Shown: piece after piece, positions 26,116 to 35,625 of the stretch
How the letters are laid out: each line of letters opens with the position of its first letter
Position numbering within the stretch: the first letter of the stretch is position 1
NCBI GenBank assembly: GCA_035635575.1
Contig: DASQAV010000031.1
Location: 1 to 64,000 of the forward strand
From: WS-7 sp035635575
GTDB taxonomy: Bacteria > Eisenbacteria > RBG-16-71-46 > SZUA-252
Direction: 5' to 3'
Length of the DNA: 64,000 nt
Made by a program: the position numbers and the translations under genes
Notes under the pieces: model-generated
Told to the model about the DNA's origin: nothing
Database searches by the model: none
Seen by the model: the letters and a program-made list of their open reading frames with translations, nothing else

Positions 26116-28023
26116 ATGGGGAGACTGGGCACAGGGTGGGGATGGGCCGTGGCGGGGCTGGTCCTGCTTCTGAATCTTCTTCCCGCGCCCGGCGCAGCCG
26201 GCGCGGAGAAGCGCGTCATCACCCGGGCCGCCGATCTCCCCCGCCTCAACTTCCGCGGCCGGAAGAACGCCGACTACTTGACGGTCTCGCCCGATGACTT
26301 CGCGCCCCTCGCGGCCGCGGTGCGCGAGCACATCGAGGGCATCTTCCGGGACTACTACATCGCCGACTGGGCGACCCTCAAGGACCTCCACACCATCCTC
26401 GCGCATCTGGATCTTCTGGAGGGAAACGATCCGGGAGTCCTGGAGCACGTGGGCGTCGCGCGGCGTCTCGAGAGGAAGACCGACGAGAAATACCTCGGAG
26501 TCACCTTCTACGGGGAAGTCATCGCGAAGTCACGGAAGGACGCGGGATCCGGGTCCGGCGACACGTTCCTAGAAGTATTCCGATACAACTTGAGGGATGC
26601 CCTGGCCGCGATGCCCTGGGACGACGTCCGCCAGGCTATCGTCAAGGATCGGGCGCTCCTCGATCTGTCGGACGAGCATCACATCCCTCCCTGGATCCGG
26701 ACGCAAGGCGAGCAGCCCCAGGACGGCGGCGCGATCTCGCTCGACTACGCCAATGAGCTCATCTTCGACCGGGTGCTCCTGCGCCTGATCGTGCCCCTGA
26801 AGGGCGAATTCATGCAGGCGTTCGACCGTCTGGCCGCGGCGCACCGGACGGAGGATCCGAGGGCGGCGCTCCCGGTGAACATCTGGAGATCGCGATCGGT
26901 CACCCTGTCCGAGGGGGAGAAGCTCTCTCCGGTCGTCCTCGCGATCTGGGACTCGGGCGTCGACACCTCGGTCTTTCCCGATCGCCTCTTCGTGAACCGG
27001 CGAGAGAAGGCGAACGGCAAGGACAACGACGGAAACGGCTTTGTGAGCGATGTGAATGGAATCGGATTCCGATTCGACGGCGCGAAAACCCCCGAGCTCT
27101 ATTTCCCGATCGACCAGGACGACCGGCAGCTGCTTCAGGCGCAGCGTGCGCGGGCGCGCGGAGCCTCCGATTTCTACTCCGGCGCGGACACCCCCGAGGC
27201 GCGCGCCTACAGGCGGGGGGTCGAGCAGGGCGCGGACTCGTTGTATTCGGACGAGGCCGGCTCGCGACTCCGGAGCCATACGCACGGCACGGAGGTGGCC
27301 GACATCGCGCTCGCGGGAAATCCCGCCGCGCGGCTCCTGGTCGTTCGGCAGAGCTTCCGCGATGAGGACGGCAGCGCCTCGGTCCAGAGCATCCAGTGGT
27401 GGCGCCAGTTCGCGCTCAACGCGCTCGCGATCGTCCAGTACTGCAAGGCCCATCGCGTGCGCGTCGTGAACATGAGCTGGACCCTTTCCATGCCTCAATG
27501 GGGAGGTCTGGGAATCCAGGCCGACGAGGCGGACCGGTGGGCGCGCGAGTGCTTCACGGTCGTCAAGCGCGGGCTGGCCACGGCCATGCAGGCCGCGCCG
27601 GAGATTCTCTTCGTCGCCGCCGCGGGGAATACGAACCAGAACGCCGCGTTCGCCGAAGCCATTCCGCCCTCGCTCGTGCTACCGAATCTCATCACCGTGG
27701 GCGCCGTGGACCAGTCGGGACATGCCACTGATTTCACCAGTTTCGGCAAGACGGTGACGCTCTACGCCAACGGCAAATCGCTCGAGGCCCGCATCCCCGG
27801 AGGCGATCTCATGACCGTCTCGGGCACGTCGCTGGCCGCGCCCCAGGTGACCAATCTCGCGGCGAAGCTCTTCGCCATCGACCCCTCGCTCAAGGTCTCC
27901 GAGGTGATCGAGCTGATCCGCCAGGGCGCGAGCACGAGCCCCGATGGAACCATCACGCTCATCAATCCCAAGCGCTCGGTCGTCCTGCTTGCGATCCGGA
28001 ACGACAAGAAGGGACGGATGTGA
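26116..28023 (+). CDS. Secreted subtilisin-like (S8) serine protease
   Basis: A 635-residue exported protease from ATG 26116, where the signal peptide begins (GRLGTGWGWAVAGLVLLLNL). There is no ribosome site; a -10-like TAAGAT at 26102-26107 lies 8 bases away, so the mRNA may be leaderless. The first 270 residues form a long pro-region of unknown fold. The catalytic domain shows the full subtilase set: D279 (AIWDSGVD), H390 (SHTHGTEVAD), oxyanion N505 (AAGNTNQN) and S572 (GTSLAAPQVTN). The Asp-to-His gap of about 110 residues is long for the family and includes a charged insert (DDRQLLQAQRARARG). It overlaps the aminopeptidase gene by 4 bases, implying translational coupling. Confidence 0.94.
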   Translation: MGRLGTGWGWAVAGLVLLLNLLPAPGAAGAEKRVITRAADLPRLNFRGRKNADYLTVSPDDFAPLAAAVREHIEGIFRDYYIADWATLKDLHTILAHLDLLEGNDPGVLEHVGVARRLERKTDEKYLGVTFYGEVIAKSRKDAGSGSGDTFLEVFRYNLRDALAAMPWDDVRQAIVKDRALLDLSDEHHIPPWIRTQGEQPQDGGAISLDYANELIFDRVLLRLIVPLKGEFMQAFDRLAAAHRTEDPRAALPVNIWRSRSVTLSEGEKLSPVVLAIWDSGVDTSVFPDRLFVNRREKANGKDNDGNGFVSDVNGIGFRFDGAKTPELYFPIDQDDRQLLQAQRARARGASDFYSGADTPEARAYRRGVEQGADSLYSDEAGSRLRSHTHGTEVADIALAGNPAARLLVVRQSFRDEDGSASVQSIQWWRQFALNALAIVQYCKAHRVRVVNMSWTLSMPQWGGLGIQADEADRWARECFTVVKRGLATAMQAAPEILFVAAAGNTNQNAAFAEAIPPSLVLPNLITVGAVDQSGHATDFTSFGKTVTLYANGKSLEARIPGGDLMTVSGTSLAAPQVTNLAAKLFAIDPSLKVSEVIELIRQGASTSPDGTITLINPKRSVVLLAIRNDKKGRM

Positions 28024-29333
28024 CCGTCCGAATGAGAGGGATCATGTTCTCGCGACTTCGTGTTCCTGTGCTCGCAGCGGTTCTGGCCATGGCACTCCCT
28101 TCGATGCTCGCCGCGGAGGACCCGATCCCGCCGGCGAAACCGTTCGCCCCCGAGGTCTACAGCGCCCGGCGCGCGAAGCTCATGAAAGCGCTGGGTGGCG
28201 GGATCGCGGTGCTCTACGCCCGAGGCGAAGAGGACGCGGACGGCTACCGGCAGGACAGCGATTTCTATTACCTCACGGGGCTGGACGAGCCGGGTGCCGT
28301 GCTGGTGCTTGCGCCGGAGGAGCGTCTCTACAAGGAACGGCTCTTCCTCAAGCCACGGAATCCCGACGACGAGCGCTGGACCGGGGTGCGTCCGGACATC
28401 GGCGACTCCCTGCGCCACGCGACCGGGATCGACCGGATCTCGCGCGTTGGCTCCCTGGGCGGCGCGATGATGAGTCTTCTCCAGACCTCGACGACCCTCC
28501 AGATGATCAACGACCCGGGCGGGCCGGACGCTCCCACGACGCCCGAGATGGAGCTCTATGGAAAACTCTCCTCCCGGCTGCCCGGCGTGAGCATCAAGAA
28601 CCGGACCGATCTCCTGCCGGCAATGCGCTCCGTGAAGGAGCCCCGCGAGCTGGACTCCATGGAGCGGGCCATCGCCGCCACGGTGGCCGCGCAACACGCC
28701 GCCGCGCGCGCGATCCATCCGGGAGTCGAGGAGAACTGGGTTGCGGGGCTGATCGACCTCGAGTTCAAGCGCGGGGGAGCGGTGCGGCCCGGCTTTCCGC
28801 CGATCGTGGGGTCCGGCGCGAACAGCACCATCCTGCATTATCCGGAGCACAGCCGGACGATTGCGCCGGGGTCCCTGGTCGTGGTGGACATCGGCTCCGA
28901 CTACGGCCACTACTCGGCGGACATCACACGCACCTATCCGGCCGATGGACACTTCACGCCCGAGCAGCGGAAGGTCTACGAAGTGGTGCTTCGCGCGCAG
29001 CAGGAATGCATGGAGATGATCCGGCCCGGCGTCTACTACGAGGACCTTCACAAGAAGGCCGAGGACGTGATCCGCGCGGCCGGATACCGCGACTACTTCA
29101 TCCATGGCCTGGGGCATTTCGTGGGGCTGGACGTCCATGACGCGGGCCTCTACAAGAAACCGCTGCAGGCCGGAATGGTCATCACGGTCGAGCCCGGCAT
29201 CTACATTCCCGAGAAGTCCCTGGGCATCCGCATCGAGGACCAGGTGCTGGTGACGCCGAAGGGCTATCGTCACCTGACGCAGGCACTCCCGCGCGATCCC
29301 GACGCCGTCGAGAGGATGATGCGCGGGGAGTAG
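28020..29333 (+). CDS. Secreted Xaa-Pro aminopeptidase (M24B, aminopeptidase P type)
   Basis: A 437-residue enzyme whose GTG at 28020 overlaps the protease stop by 4 bases. ATG 28044, behind AGAGGG, is an alternative start and sits directly on the signal peptide (FSRLRVPVLAAVLAMALPSM). An N-terminal AMP_N domain (about 45-200; QDSDFYYLTGLDEPGAVLVL) leads to the pita-bread catalytic domain with all five metal ligands: D290 and D301 (DITRTYP), H366 (GLGHFVG), E391 (TVEPGIY) and E406 (RIEDQVL). It removes an N-terminal residue next to proline. Exported together with the subtilase, it would trim peptides outside the cytoplasm, unlike cytosolic PepP. Confidence 0.93.
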   Translation: MTVRMRGIMFSRLRVPVLAAVLAMALPSMLAAEDPIPPAKPFAPEVYSARRAKLMKALGGGIAVLYARGEEDADGYRQDSDFYYLTGLDEPGAVLVLAPEERLYKERLFLKPRNPDDERWTGVRPDIGDSLRHATGIDRISRVGSLGGAMMSLLQTSTTLQMINDPGGPDAPTTPEMELYGKLSSRLPGVSIKNRTDLLPAMRSVKEPRELDSMERAIAATVAAQHAAARAIHPGVEENWVAGLIDLEFKRGGAVRPGFPPIVGSGANSTILHYPEHSRTIAPGSLVVVDIGSDYGHYSADITRTYPADGHFTPEQRKVYEVVLRAQQECMEMIRPGVYYEDLHKKAEDVIRAAGYRDYFIHGLGHFVGLDVHDAGLYKKPLQAGMVITVEPGIYIPEKSLGIRIEDQVLVTPKGYRHLTQALPRDPDAVERMMRGE

Positions 29334-29367
29334 ACTGTAACGTGGCTGCCAGGAAGGACCCAGTGGG

Positions 29368-30333
29368 ATGAGCCTCCATCCTCAATTCCAGCGAACCCTC
29401 CTCGTCGTTCTGGTATTCCTTCCCGCGCTTTCGCAGACCTGCCGTGCTCAGAGCGGCGAGATTTCAGGGAGGATTACCGACGAGAACGGACGAGGCTTCC
29501 CGTACGCCAGCGTGATCCTCCTGGGTACCCAACGTGGCGCCCGTGCGGATGCAAGCGGCGCGTACTCAATCCGGGATGTGCCGGTCGGCTATTACACGCT
29601 CACGACCCGGGTGATCGGCTATGTCTCGAGCAAGCAGGACAGCGTTCTGGTCGCCGACGGGCGAACGACGGTTGTGAATTTCTCGATGGCCATACGGTTC
29701 GACCCTCCACCGATCCAAGCCCCCGTACGTGGATCGGCCCCACCGCAGACTCCACCACCTCCCCCTGCCGACCCGGTCCCCGGTCCGTTCGGAGAGGGTC
29801 CCGGAAGCACAGGGAAATTCTCGCTTGGGGTGAACCTGGGACTCGATTACCCGGAGCACCAGGGTATGGGCGGTGTCTGGCACGTTGCCGCTGGAGTGCC
29901 CGTGAACCGGTCACTCTCGATTGGACTCGAGCTGGGCACGGCCTTCCACGCCGCAGAGAAAGGACGGACGGTTTGGGTGAACGCCATTCCGCGCACGTCC
30001 AGCATGCATGCGGTCTCGACACTCGGGATCCTCTTTCGTAGGTCGTTTGGGAGCGGACCCCTGCGCCCCCACGTCACGGCAGGAGTCGACTGGTATACGG
30101 AATGGGATGATCTGGACGCAACGGCTACTCAATCAGCCTGCACCGCATGGTGGTCTGGCGTGGGCTTTCAGGGGGGATTGGGTTCCACGCTTCGACTCGG
30201 CTCCCATTGGGACCTGCTAGGCGAGGCCGTCTATCACCTCGAAACGAAGTCCACCTCCGATGCGAATTTTCTCATGCTTCGGTCAGGCATCCACTTCTTC
30301 TGGCGAAAAAGAGCTCCGGACCACCTGAACTGA
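29368..30333 (+). CDS. Secreted carboxypeptidase-regulatory-like domain protein with barrel-like C-terminus
   Basis: A 321-residue exported protein. A signal peptide (about 1-28) is followed by a carboxypeptidase-regulatory-like domain (about 31-112; GEISGRITDENGRGFPYASV and GYYTLTTRVIGYVSSKQDS), a proline-rich linker (about 117-150, PPPPPADPVPG) and a C-terminal region (about 155-321) of alternating strands ending in RSGIHFFWRKR. The C-terminal part resembles a small outer-membrane barrel. The N-terminal fold is the one seen at the front of both TonB receptors here, but there is no plug. Function unknown; a cell-envelope location is likely. Confidence 0.8.
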   Translation: MSLHPQFQRTLLVVLVFLPALSQTCRAQSGEISGRITDENGRGFPYASVILLGTQRGARADASGAYSIRDVPVGYYTLTTRVIGYVSSKQDSVLVADGRTTVVNFSMAIRFDPPPIQAPVRGSAPPQTPPPPPADPVPGPFGEGPGSTGKFSLGVNLGLDYPEHQGMGGVWHVAAGVPVNRSLSIGLELGTAFHAAEKGRTVWVNAIPRTSSMHAVSTLGILFRRSFGSGPLRPHVTAGVDWYTEWDDLDATATQSACTAWWSGVGFQGGLGSTLRLGSHWDLLGEAVYHLETKSTSDANFLMLRSGIHFFWRKRAPDHLN

Positions 30334-30436
30334 CGGTGGGCGCGGAACATCCGTTTACCAACACGTAGGAATCGATTGCGACCCTGGGTGCCGTTCCGTT
30401 GTTGTGCCAGGCCCCTGCATCTCGAGGAGCGTTGCC

Positions 30437-31471
30437 ATGTATCGAATTGGAATCCGTGTTGCCCTTCTGCTCTCGGCGACCCTGTCCGTCGGGGTGGTTG
30501 CCGCCTCCGACGACTCCCATTTCAAGGTTTCTCATCGAATTCTCCTTGGCGGCGAGGGAGGCTGGGACGCCCTCACCGTGGACGGAGCCACGCATCGGCT
30601 TTTTGTCACGCACGGGACGCGCGTCCAGGTGGTGGACACGCAAACGGACAAGGTCCTGGGCGAGATTCCCGAGACGCCGGGCGTCCACGGCGTCGCCCTC
30701 GCGCGTGACCTGGGACGTGGCTTCACGAGCAACGGCCGCGACTCCTCGGTCACGATGTTCGATCTGAAGACGCTGGCGGTGCTCGGGAAGGTCAAGCTCG
30801 ACGCCCGCAATCCGGACGCCATCGAATACGATCCCGGCTCGAAACGGGTCTTCGTCTTCAACGGCGGCAGCGCGAGCGCGACGGCGATTGACGCGCAGAA
30901 GGGCATCGTCGTAGGGAACGTGCCCCTCAACGGGAGACCCGAATTCGCGGCCGCCGATGGCGCGGGCAAGGTGTATGTGAATCTCGAGGACTCGAGCGCC
31001 GTGGTGGCGTTCGACGCACGCACGCTGCGCATCCTTCACCGGTGGCCCCTCGCTCCCGGCGAGGAGCCGAGCGGATTGGCCATGGATCGGGAGCACCAGC
31101 GGCTCTTCGCCGGATGCGCCAATGAGAAACTGGTCGTGCTCGATGCCGGCGACGGGCACGTGGTGACCGTTCTCCCCATCGGCAAGAACGTGGATGGGGT
31201 GGCGTTCGACCCCAAGAGGCAGCTCGTGTTCAGCTCGAACGGGGAAGGCACCCTGACCGTCATCCACGAGGACGCGCCCGACAAGTATTCGGTCCTCGAA
31301 ACGATCCCGACCCAGAAGGGGGGCCGCACGCTGGCTCTCGATGAGGAGACCGGGTCGGTCTACGTGCCGACGGCCGAGTTCGGGCCGCCACCCGCACCGA
31401 CCGCCGACCATCCTCACCCGCGCGGGAGCGTCCTTCCAGGCACGTTCGTGGTGCTGGTCGCCAGAAGGTAG
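30437..31471 (+). CDS. Secreted YncE-like beta-propeller protein
   Basis: A 344-residue exported protein from ATG 30437 (GAGGAGCG upstream), with a signal peptide (YRIGIRVALLLSATLSVGVV). The rest is a run of about seven propeller blades of the YVTN/YncE type: VVDTQTDKVLGEIPETPGVHG, FTSNGRDSSVTMFDL, VFVFNGGSASATAIDAQ, VYVNLEDSSAVVAFDA, LVVLDAGDGHVVTVLPIG. Such propellers bind DNA, heme or proteins, and most have no assigned task. No cofactor site is evident. The next gene begins 200 bases downstream, a stretch in which I see only a short hairpin (31501-31525) without a T-run. Confidence 0.88.
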   Translation: MYRIGIRVALLLSATLSVGVVAASDDSHFKVSHRILLGGEGGWDALTVDGATHRLFVTHGTRVQVVDTQTDKVLGEIPETPGVHGVALARDLGRGFTSNGRDSSVTMFDLKTLAVLGKVKLDARNPDAIEYDPGSKRVFVFNGGSASATAIDAQKGIVVGNVPLNGRPEFAAADGAGKVYVNLEDSSAVVAFDARTLRILHRWPLAPGEEPSGLAMDREHQRLFAGCANEKLVVLDAGDGHVVTVLPIGKNVDGVAFDPKRQLVFSSNGEGTLTVIHEDAPDKYSVLETIPTQKGGRTLALDEETGSVYVPTAEFGPPPAPTADHPHPRGSVLPGTFVVLVARR

Positions 31472-31671
31472 GTCGCGAAAGAGGCGGCGAAAGGGGACAA
31501 GGTCTACGTGGGTCCCCCGTAGATCACCGTACGCAAATTCCGCACTGGCATCGAGTTGCCCGTTCACCCCAACTGCGCCGTAACTATTGGGCCGATCTAG
31601 TCGTATTCTCAGCGTGATCCCCCCGAAAAACCCATATCCACAGCGGAAGTCTCTGCGGAGGCCGTAGCGTC

Positions 31672-32955
31672 ATGAAACTCAAGCGGAAGCACCTTTGGAT
31701 CGGACTTGCCGGTCTCGTGGTCATCGCCGCCGTGACCGGGGCCGCGATGCGCGGGCATGGCGGCAAGGCCGCGGAAGTCCAGACCGCCAAGGTCGAGCGG
31801 AAGAAGATCGTACAGAAAGTCAGCGCCACCGGGAAGATTCAGCCCAAGACCCAGGTCGAGATCAGCGCGGACGTGAGCGCCAAGATCTTGAAACTCCCGG
31901 TCGTGGAAGGGCAGACGGTCAAGAAGGGGCAGTTCCTGGTCGGGCTGGACCGCGAGCGTTACCTGGCCGCGGTGGAGAGCGCCGAGGCGAGCGTGAGCTC
32001 GGCCGAAGCCAACGCCGCGCTCGTGCGCGAGAACATGTCGCGCACGGAAAACGAGTTCAAGCGCTCCAAGCAGCTCCTCGCCGGCGGGCTGGAGTCCCAG
32101 GCTTCCTTCGAGGCGAAGCAGGCCGAGTACCAGGTGGAGGTGGCCCGTCACAAATCCGCCAACGACCAGGTCCAGCAGGCCAAGGCGGCGCTGAAGCAGG
32201 CGCGTGACGATCTCTCCAAGACCACGATCTACGCTCCCATGTCCGGCACGATCAGCGCGCTGAACAAGGAGCAGGGCGAGATCGCGCTGGGGTCCCAGTT
32301 CCAGAAGGACGTCATTCTCATCGTCGCCGACCTGGCGGTCATGGAAGCCCAGGTCAACGTGGACGAGAACGATGTCATGTCGGTGGCCGTGGGGCAGCCC
32401 GCGGAGATCGAGGTGGACGCGCTGCCCGGGAAGAGCCTGAAGGGGGTCGTGTCCGAGATCGCGAGCAGCGCCCGTTCGGCGGGCGCGGGCACCACGGACC
32501 AGAAGACGGAATTCGAGATCAAGGTCACGATCGTGGATCCCCCCAGGACGCTGCGTCCCGGGATGACCGCGAGCGCCGACATCGTCACCCACACCAACGA
32601 CCGCGCCCTGAGCGTGCCGCTCCAGAGCGTCGCCGTCCGCACCGTGGACCAGCTCAGCGTGAAGGGGAAGAAGCGCAAGGTCGCGGAGGCCGCCGAGACG
32701 GGATACAAGGCGGACAAGGACGGCTTCGTGGAGATCGTGTTCTGCATCGAGCAGGGAAAGGCCGTCGCGAAGCAGGTCAAGACCGGGATTCAGAGCGATG
32801 ACCTGATCGAGATCGTGGAGGGCCTGAAGGAAGGGGACGAGATCGTCACCGGCAGCTACCGGGCGATCTCGAAGGACCTCGAGAACGGCGCGGTCGTCAC
32901 GATCGACAACACCAAGAAGCCGATGACCAAAGAGGGCGGACCGCCTCAGGGCTAA
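31672..32955 (+). CDS. MacA/HlyD-type periplasmic adaptor protein
   Basis: A 427-residue membrane-fusion protein from ATG 31672, with GCGGAGG ten bases upstream. One N-terminal anchor (HLWIGLAGLVVIAAVTGAAM) is followed by a split biotinyl-lipoyl motif (about 50-85 and 185-215; VEISADVSAKILKLPVVEGQ, TIYAPMSGTISALNKEQGEI), a helical hairpin between them (about 95-180), a beta-barrel domain and a membrane-proximal C-terminus. It would bridge inner-membrane permeases to an outer-membrane channel. It heads a three-gene run with two MacB-type permeases. The C-terminal half has a lysine-rich insert (KGKKRKVAEAAETGYKADK). Confidence 0.93.
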   Translation: MKLKRKHLWIGLAGLVVIAAVTGAAMRGHGGKAAEVQTAKVERKKIVQKVSATGKIQPKTQVEISADVSAKILKLPVVEGQTVKKGQFLVGLDRERYLAAVESAEASVSSAEANAALVRENMSRTENEFKRSKQLLAGGLESQASFEAKQAEYQVEVARHKSANDQVQQAKAALKQARDDLSKTTIYAPMSGTISALNKEQGEIALGSQFQKDVILIVADLAVMEAQVNVDENDVMSVAVGQPAEIEVDALPGKSLKGVVSEIASSARSAGAGTTDQKTEFEIKVTIVDPPRTLRPGMTASADIVTHTNDRALSVPLQSVAVRTVDQLSVKGKKRKVAEAAETGYKADKDGFVEIVFCIEQGKAVAKQVKTGIQSDDLIEIVEGLKEGDEIVTGSYRAISKDLENGAVVTIDNTKKPMTKEGGPPQG

Positions 32956-32960
32956 CGGCC

Positions 32961-34199
32961 ATGAAGCAAGTGCTCGACTTCCGGGAATCCCTCAAGATCG
33001 CCCTGCGCGCCATCCGCGCCAACAAGGCGCGCGGCGCGCTGACGACCCTCGGCATCATCATCGGCATCGTCGCCGTCGTGGTCACCATGACCGCGGCCAA
33101 CGGATTGCAGAACAAGTTCCGCGAGAGCTTCTCCGCGGTGGGCACCGACGTGATCTACGTCTCGCGGATGCCCTGGGTGGTGATGAACGACTTCTTCTCC
33201 TTCCGCAACCGTCCCAACATCGACCTTCGCGAAGCGCGCCTCCTGGAGGAGAAGCTCCGGGGGAGGGCGATCGTCAATCCGTCCATGGCGGGGAATCAGG
33301 ACGTGAAGTACCGCGTGGAGACCATGGAAGGGGTGACCGTCATCGGCACCACCGAGAAGGGAGTCCTGCTCGGCAGCGCCTTGCCCGAGACCGGCCGCTT
33401 CCTCATGCCCTACGACGTCAACTACAAGAAGGACGTCTGCGTGATCGGCGCCGACGTGAAGAAGGGGCTGTTCGGGACGTCGAATCCGCTGAACAAGGAG
33501 GTCCGGATCGCGCGCGGCACGTACCGTGTGATCGGCGTCATGGAGAGTCAGGGCGGAAGCTTTCTCGGAGGTCCGAACTTCGACCGTCAGATCTTCATTC
33601 CGATCACGACCTACGTCCGCGACTTCGGCGGCGCCCGCGGACAGCAGGAAGTGAACGTGGCGGTCAAGGCGCCGACGCAGGAATCGGTGAAGAACCTCGA
33701 GTACGAGGTCATCGGCGAGATGCGCAAGATCCGGAGGCTCCGGCCCACGGAGCAGGACAATTTCTCGATCAACAAGCTGGACACGCTGGTGGGCGCTTTC
33801 AACAGCACCATGGGGATCGTGATCCTGGTGGGCCTCATCGTGACCAGTATCTCGCTCTTCGTCGGCGCGGTTGGGGTGATGAACATCATGTTCGTGTCCG
33901 TGACGGAGCGCACCCGCGAGATCGGGGTCCGGAAGGCGATCGGCGCGACCCAGCGGAGCATCCTGCTGCAGTTCCTCTTCGAATCCTCGGTGATCTGCCT
34001 GCTCGGGGGGACCATCGGCATCCTGTTCGCCGCGATTCTGACGGCCGTTCTCAACGCGGCCGTGATGCCCGCGAGCCTCTCCATTCCCATCCTGCTGGTC
34101 GCCGTGGCGGTGTCGATCGCGGTCGGAGTGCTGGCGGGGATCGTGCCGGCCTTCCGCGCCGCGCGTCTCGACCCCATCGATTCCCTGCGCTATGAGTGA
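32961..34199 (+). CDS. MacB-type ABC transporter permease (no ATPase domain), first of two
   Basis: A 412-residue permease that begins 5 bases after the adaptor stop. One N-terminal helix (TTLGIIIGIVAVVVTMTAAN) precedes a large periplasmic MacB_PCD domain (about 55-280). Three C-terminal helices (about 285-400) include the FtsX-type signature GVMNIMFVSVTERTREIGVRKAIGAT and end PAFRAARLDPIDSLRYE. This is the LolC/MacB permease half without the nucleotide-binding domain that MacB itself carries at its N-terminus. It overlaps the second permease by 8 bases, so the two are co-translated and probably form a heterodimer. Confidence 0.93.
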   Translation: MKQVLDFRESLKIALRAIRANKARGALTTLGIIIGIVAVVVTMTAANGLQNKFRESFSAVGTDVIYVSRMPWVVMNDFFSFRNRPNIDLREARLLEEKLRGRAIVNPSMAGNQDVKYRVETMEGVTVIGTTEKGVLLGSALPETGRFLMPYDVNYKKDVCVIGADVKKGLFGTSNPLNKEVRIARGTYRVIGVMESQGGSFLGGPNFDRQIFIPITTYVRDFGGARGQQEVNVAVKAPTQESVKNLEYEVIGEMRKIRRLRPTEQDNFSINKLDTLVGAFNSTMGIVILVGLIVTSISLFVGAVGVMNIMFVSVTERTREIGVRKAIGATQRSILLQFLFESSVICLLGGTIGILFAAILTAVLNAAVMPASLSIPILLVAVAVSIAVGVLAGIVPAFRAARLDPIDSLRYE

Positions 34200-35496
34200 G
34201 CCCAGGGTCGAAGGTCCGGCGCCTATGACGCGGCGGAGGTCCGGGCAGATGCGCCCCCTCGATACGCTCTTCATGTCCACCGGAGCCATCCTCAGCAACA
34301 AGCTCCGGTCCATCCTGACCTTGGTGGGCGTCGTCGCGGGCGTGGCCTCCATCATCGCGGTCATGACCGCCATCGCGATCGTCCAGGGAACCCTGGAGCG
34401 CGAGATGAGCGTTCTGGGCGCCCAGGTGTTCCAGGTGCAGAAATGGCCCGCGGGCGGGTTCCAATCGGCCGCGCAGCGGCGGAAGGCCATGCGGCGTCCG
34501 CCCCTCACCCTGGCGAACGCGAAGGCGATCCGGGAGCACGTGGGGTCTGTCGACCTGGTCGGCTCCGAGATCTGGGACTTCGGGTTCAAGGCGCAGTACA
34601 AGGGCGAGTCCACGAACCCGAACCTCTCCATCTGCGGCGGCACTCCGGAATATCCGCCGAACAACACGCACTACGTGGGGCTGGGACGGAACCTCTCCGA
34701 GATGGACGTGAAGACGGCGCGCAAGGTCGCGGTCATCGGGCACGCGATCGCGAAGAAGCTCTATCCCTTCACCGATCCCATCGGAAAGGACATCCGCGTG
34801 GATGGCCGGAAGTACGAGGTGATCGGTGTCTTCGACGAGAAGAAGTCCGCCTTCGGAGGAGCCTTCGACAACTACGTGTTGATCCCCGTCTCCACCTTCA
34901 TCAACACCTATGGCCTGGTGGGGCGCGACGGATTCCCGAGATCGGTGAACATCACCGTGCGTGCCAAGACCCCCGAGCTGATTCAGGACGCCATCGAGGA
35001 GACGCGCCAGGTGCTGCGCCGCGACCGCGGCGTGAAGCCCGGGGAAGAGGACAATTTCGAGTTCTTCAACAGCCAGAGCCTCATCACCCAGTTCAACAAG
35101 ATGAGCGTGGGGGTGAAGATTGCCGCGTTCGTGATCGGGATCATCGCGCTCGTCGTGGCGGGGATCGGAATCATGAACATCATGCTGGTTGCGGTGACGG
35201 AGCGGACCCGCGAGATCGGAATCCGGAAGGCGCTGGGTGCCCGGCGCGCGAGCATCCTGGGGCAGTTCCTCCTGGAAGCGGTCATTCTCTGCAACATCGG
35301 CGGGCTGGTCGGTGTCGTCGTGGGATTCGGATTGGGAAATCTGGTAACCGTCTTCACCCACTTCCAGGCGAGCGTGCCCATGGAATGGGCCGTGATCGGG
35401 CTTCTCTTCTGCTCCGCCGTGGGGATCTCGTTCGGCCTCCTGCCCGCCATCCGCGCTTCCAGGCTTCACCCCATCGACGCGCTGAGGTACGAGTAG
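34192..35496 (+). CDS. MacB-type ABC transporter permease (no ATPase domain), second of two
   Basis: A 434-residue paralogue of the preceding permease, starting at ATG 34192 inside its last codons. It has the same plan: an N-terminal helix (ILTLVGVVAGVASIIAVMT), a periplasmic MacB_PCD domain (about 70-300) and three C-terminal helices with GIMNIMLVAVTERTREIGIRKALGAR, ending AIRASRLHPIDALRYE. The shared ending suggests old duplication, yet the periplasmic parts differ clearly. No ATPase gene lies on either side; the next gene is a lipoprotein with its own promoter. The ATPase must be encoded elsewhere or borrowed from another system. Confidence 0.93.
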   Translation: MSEPRVEGPAPMTRRRSGQMRPLDTLFMSTGAILSNKLRSILTLVGVVAGVASIIAVMTAIAIVQGTLEREMSVLGAQVFQVQKWPAGGFQSAAQRRKAMRRPPLTLANAKAIREHVGSVDLVGSEIWDFGFKAQYKGESTNPNLSICGGTPEYPPNNTHYVGLGRNLSEMDVKTARKVAVIGHAIAKKLYPFTDPIGKDIRVDGRKYEVIGVFDEKKSAFGGAFDNYVLIPVSTFINTYGLVGRDGFPRSVNITVRAKTPELIQDAIEETRQVLRRDRGVKPGEEDNFEFFNSQSLITQFNKMSVGVKIAAFVIGIIALVVAGIGIMNIMLVAVTERTREIGIRKALGARRASILGQFLLEAVILCNIGGLVGVVVGFGLGNLVTVFTHFQASVPMEWAVIGLLFCSAVGISFGLLPAIRASRLHPIDALRYE

Positions 35497-35509
35497 CCCG
35501 CTCCCTCGT

Positions 35510-35539
35510 TTGACGCCCGCGTCGCCTCCGTGATACACT
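35510..35539 (+). promoter_or_regulatory. Sigma-70 promoter with extended -10 for the lipoprotein gene
   Basis: TTGACG (35510-35515) and TACACT (35534-35539) are separated by 18 bases, with TGA in front of the -10 giving TGATACACT. Transcription would start near 35546, leaving a leader of about 80 bases with AGGAGG before ATG 35626. It separates this gene from the permease operon. Confidence 0.65.
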
Positions 35540-35625
35540 TAACTCCCATTTTTCGCCGCGACGTACCCGTCGGATCCATCGTGCATGCGCGGTCGCAAGC
35601 CAACTCGTACGACACAGGAGGCTTC

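Noticed and set aside
31501..31525. Hairpin downstream of the YncE-like gene as an intrinsic terminator
   Set aside because: The stem is only about 8 bp with a wobble pair and no T-run follows.
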